From NCBI GenBank assembly GCA_026770025.1, contig JAMXDE010000030.1, positions 282,001 through 346,000 of the forward strand: a stretch of 64,000 nucleotides of DNA, in the 5' to 3' direction. Shown here in pieces: positions 62,892-64,000 of the stretch. How positions within the stretch are numbered: position 1 is the stretch's first letter; each line of letters begins with the position of its first letter. The stretch is from Craspedostauros australis. Its lineage: Eukaryota > Bacillariophyta > Bacillariophyceae > Mastogloiales > Achnanthaceae. Position numbers and translations under genes: made by a program. The notes under the pieces were generated by a model. That model made no database searches. It worked only from the letters and a program-made list of their open reading frames with translations, and was not told where the DNA came from.

Positions 62892-63260
62892 GTGAGTCGA
62901 GAACAAGAGGAAAGCGAGCAGGAACGCCAAAGAGGAGGTGCTGCTGTTGGCGATGCGGGGATTTGGGCGCCTCACCCCATTTTATGCTTCCGACAGCGTG
63001 CGTGTGCATCGTTCACACATCTGATTGCTCACCGCCTTCCTACCTTTCTCTGCCTTCATGGTATGGCGCTGCTGTCCTCTGATCCGGACCGTTTGTGCTG
63101 CTTCCTATACTATACTATGATATTATTTTATATTGTATGACACCATGGAACATTGTGTTGTCTCGCATTACGCTGGACAATGAATTGATAACCGCATTTG
63201 CGTTCATCAACCAAACACACAAATACTTGCCCTGCTATAAAAACCACAAGAACGAGCAAG
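62892..63260 (+). other. Probable 5'-UTR intron of RPA1
   Basis: ACA|GTGAGTCGAG at 62892 is a good donor following a CA-rich leader. A T-rich stretch follows, with AG candidates at 63249-63260 just before the ATG at 63268. The acceptor is uncertain. No coding frame is supported in it. Confidence 0.4.
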
Positions 63261-63267
63261 CACAAAC

Positions 63268-64000
63268 ATGTCGCTGACACAAGATGGAGTACGCACGATC
63301 ATTGGGATGGAAAAGGGAGCAGACAACCCTGGGTTCCAGCCAATTCTGCAGGCGATCAGTGTCAAGCCCGTGTCGAAGGGCAATAACGACAGATTCCGCG
63401 TCGTCCTGAGCGACGGAGCGCACTACATCCAGGGCATGCTGGCATCGCAGATGAATCACCTCGTCAAGAACAACGAGCTCAGGACGAACAACCTCATCTG
63501 CATCAAGAACTTCATGAACAACGCAATTCAGGGACGCACCGTCACTATTCTGCTTGAAATCGAAGTGGTGGGCAACTCTGATGAACGTATCGGGAACCCA
63601 GCGAACATCGAGAAGGCAGGCAACGCCGCGTTGAACTCGGCCACAGCTGCGCACCAAAAAACACCAGCTGTTGCGCCAATGTATGGATCCGGAGGCGCAT
63701 CCGGCGCTGCTCCGAGCAGGCCAACGGCAACGCCGCCTCGAGCACCCTCATCGTCAGCATCATCTGCATCGCGGAGCAAATCGAATCCCTACGGATCGTC
63801 CAGCCCGTCTCGCATGGGGACGTCACGAACCCCCATCGCACGCAGCACCACCGCGAACGGCACGCCAATCACATCCATCGCTTCCCTCAACATGTACCAA
63901 AACCGATGGACCATCAAGGCGCGCGTCGTGTCCAAATCGGACATCCGTTCTTGGAGCAACTCCAAGGGTGAAGGCACGTTGTTTTCGGTGGAAGTGCTGG
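63268..64000 (+). CDS. RPA1: Replication protein A large subunit, N-terminal part (cut by window edge)
   Basis: ATG 63268 (MSLTQDGVRTIIGMEKG); 244 codons are present and the frame is open at the edge. Residues 1-115 fit the RPA70 N-terminal OB fold (DBD-F): FQPILQAISVKPV, RFRVVLSDGAHYIQGMLASQ, LICIKNFMNNAI and GRTVTILLEIEVV. A Ser/Pro/Ala-rich linker of about 90 residues follows. Near residue 205 DBD-A begins: IASLNMYQNRWTIKARVV, SKSDIRSWSNSKGEGTLFS, close to the human segment. RPA1 is the main single-strand DNA-binding subunit of the RPA trimer in replication and repair. DBD-A proper, DBD-B and the zinc-bearing DBD-C lie beyond the window. Confidence 0.95.
   Translation, partial: MSLTQDGVRTIIGMEKGADNPGFQPILQAISVKPVSKGNNDRFRVVLSDGAHYIQGMLASQMNHLVKNNELRTNNLICIKNFMNNAIQGRTVTILLEIEVVGNSDERIGNPANIEKAGNAALNSATAAHQKTPAVAPMYGSGGASGAAPSRPTATPPRAPSSSASSASRSKSNPYGSSSPSRMGTSRTPIARSTTANGTPITSIASLNMYQNRWTIKARVVSKSDIRSWSNSKGEGTLFSVEVL

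Overview
The window reads as nuclear DNA of a protist alga, most likely a diatom. This is inferred from short GT-AG introns (about 270-430 bp) in host genes, a long-RT retroelement and two Ty1/copia polyproteins of kinds familiar from diatom genomes, and a host gene set (secreted ankyrin protein, HMG-box protein, single-domain globin, DONSON, RPA1) that fits a stramenopile. No bacterial operon structure is present.

Layout. 1-5.0 kb: the start of a possible secreted protein (-), a secreted ankyrin-repeat protein with one intron (+), and the spliceosomal Sm D1 gene (-, two exons). About 7.0-17.3 kb: a decayed LINE-like non-LTR retrotransposon (+) with ORF1 (acidic tail) and ORF2 (AP-endonuclease, reverse transcriptase, RNase H), broken by frameshifts, stops and two arrays of a 20-bp repeat. 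20.8-25.0 kb: two convergent host genes, an HMG-box/polyQ protein (+) and a DONSON homologue (-).

25.3-49.5 kb: a nested set of three Ty1/copia elements. Element A (+, 182-bp LTRs, 5-bp target duplication CTCAT) is the host. Element C (-, 760-bp LTRs, duplication GATCT, intact 2454-codon polyprotein) sits in A's gag. Element B (-, 272-bp LTRs, duplication AAAAC, intact polyprotein of about 2241 codons) sits in A's 3' LTR. Each LTR pair is equal in length and looks identical by eye, so all three insertions appear recent. A carries a gag frameshift and one in-frame stop; B and C look coding-competent.

50-64 kb: a type II membrane protein with coiled coil, divergent cyclophilin-like domain and C-terminal -GDEL (-, three exons); a 1.4-kb segment bounded by a perfect 20-bp inverted repeat and holding a 55-bp palindrome; a globin (+, two exons); an F-box protein (-); an ankyrin protein with a predicted N-myristoylation signal (+); and the 5' part of RPA1 (+), cut by the window edge, with two E2F-like sites upstream.

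Host genes are separate eukaryotic transcription units, not an operon. DONSON and RPA1 both act at replication forks and lie 38 kb apart. Exon joins were read by eye from frame, splice consensus and family similarity, and have not been checked against transcripts.
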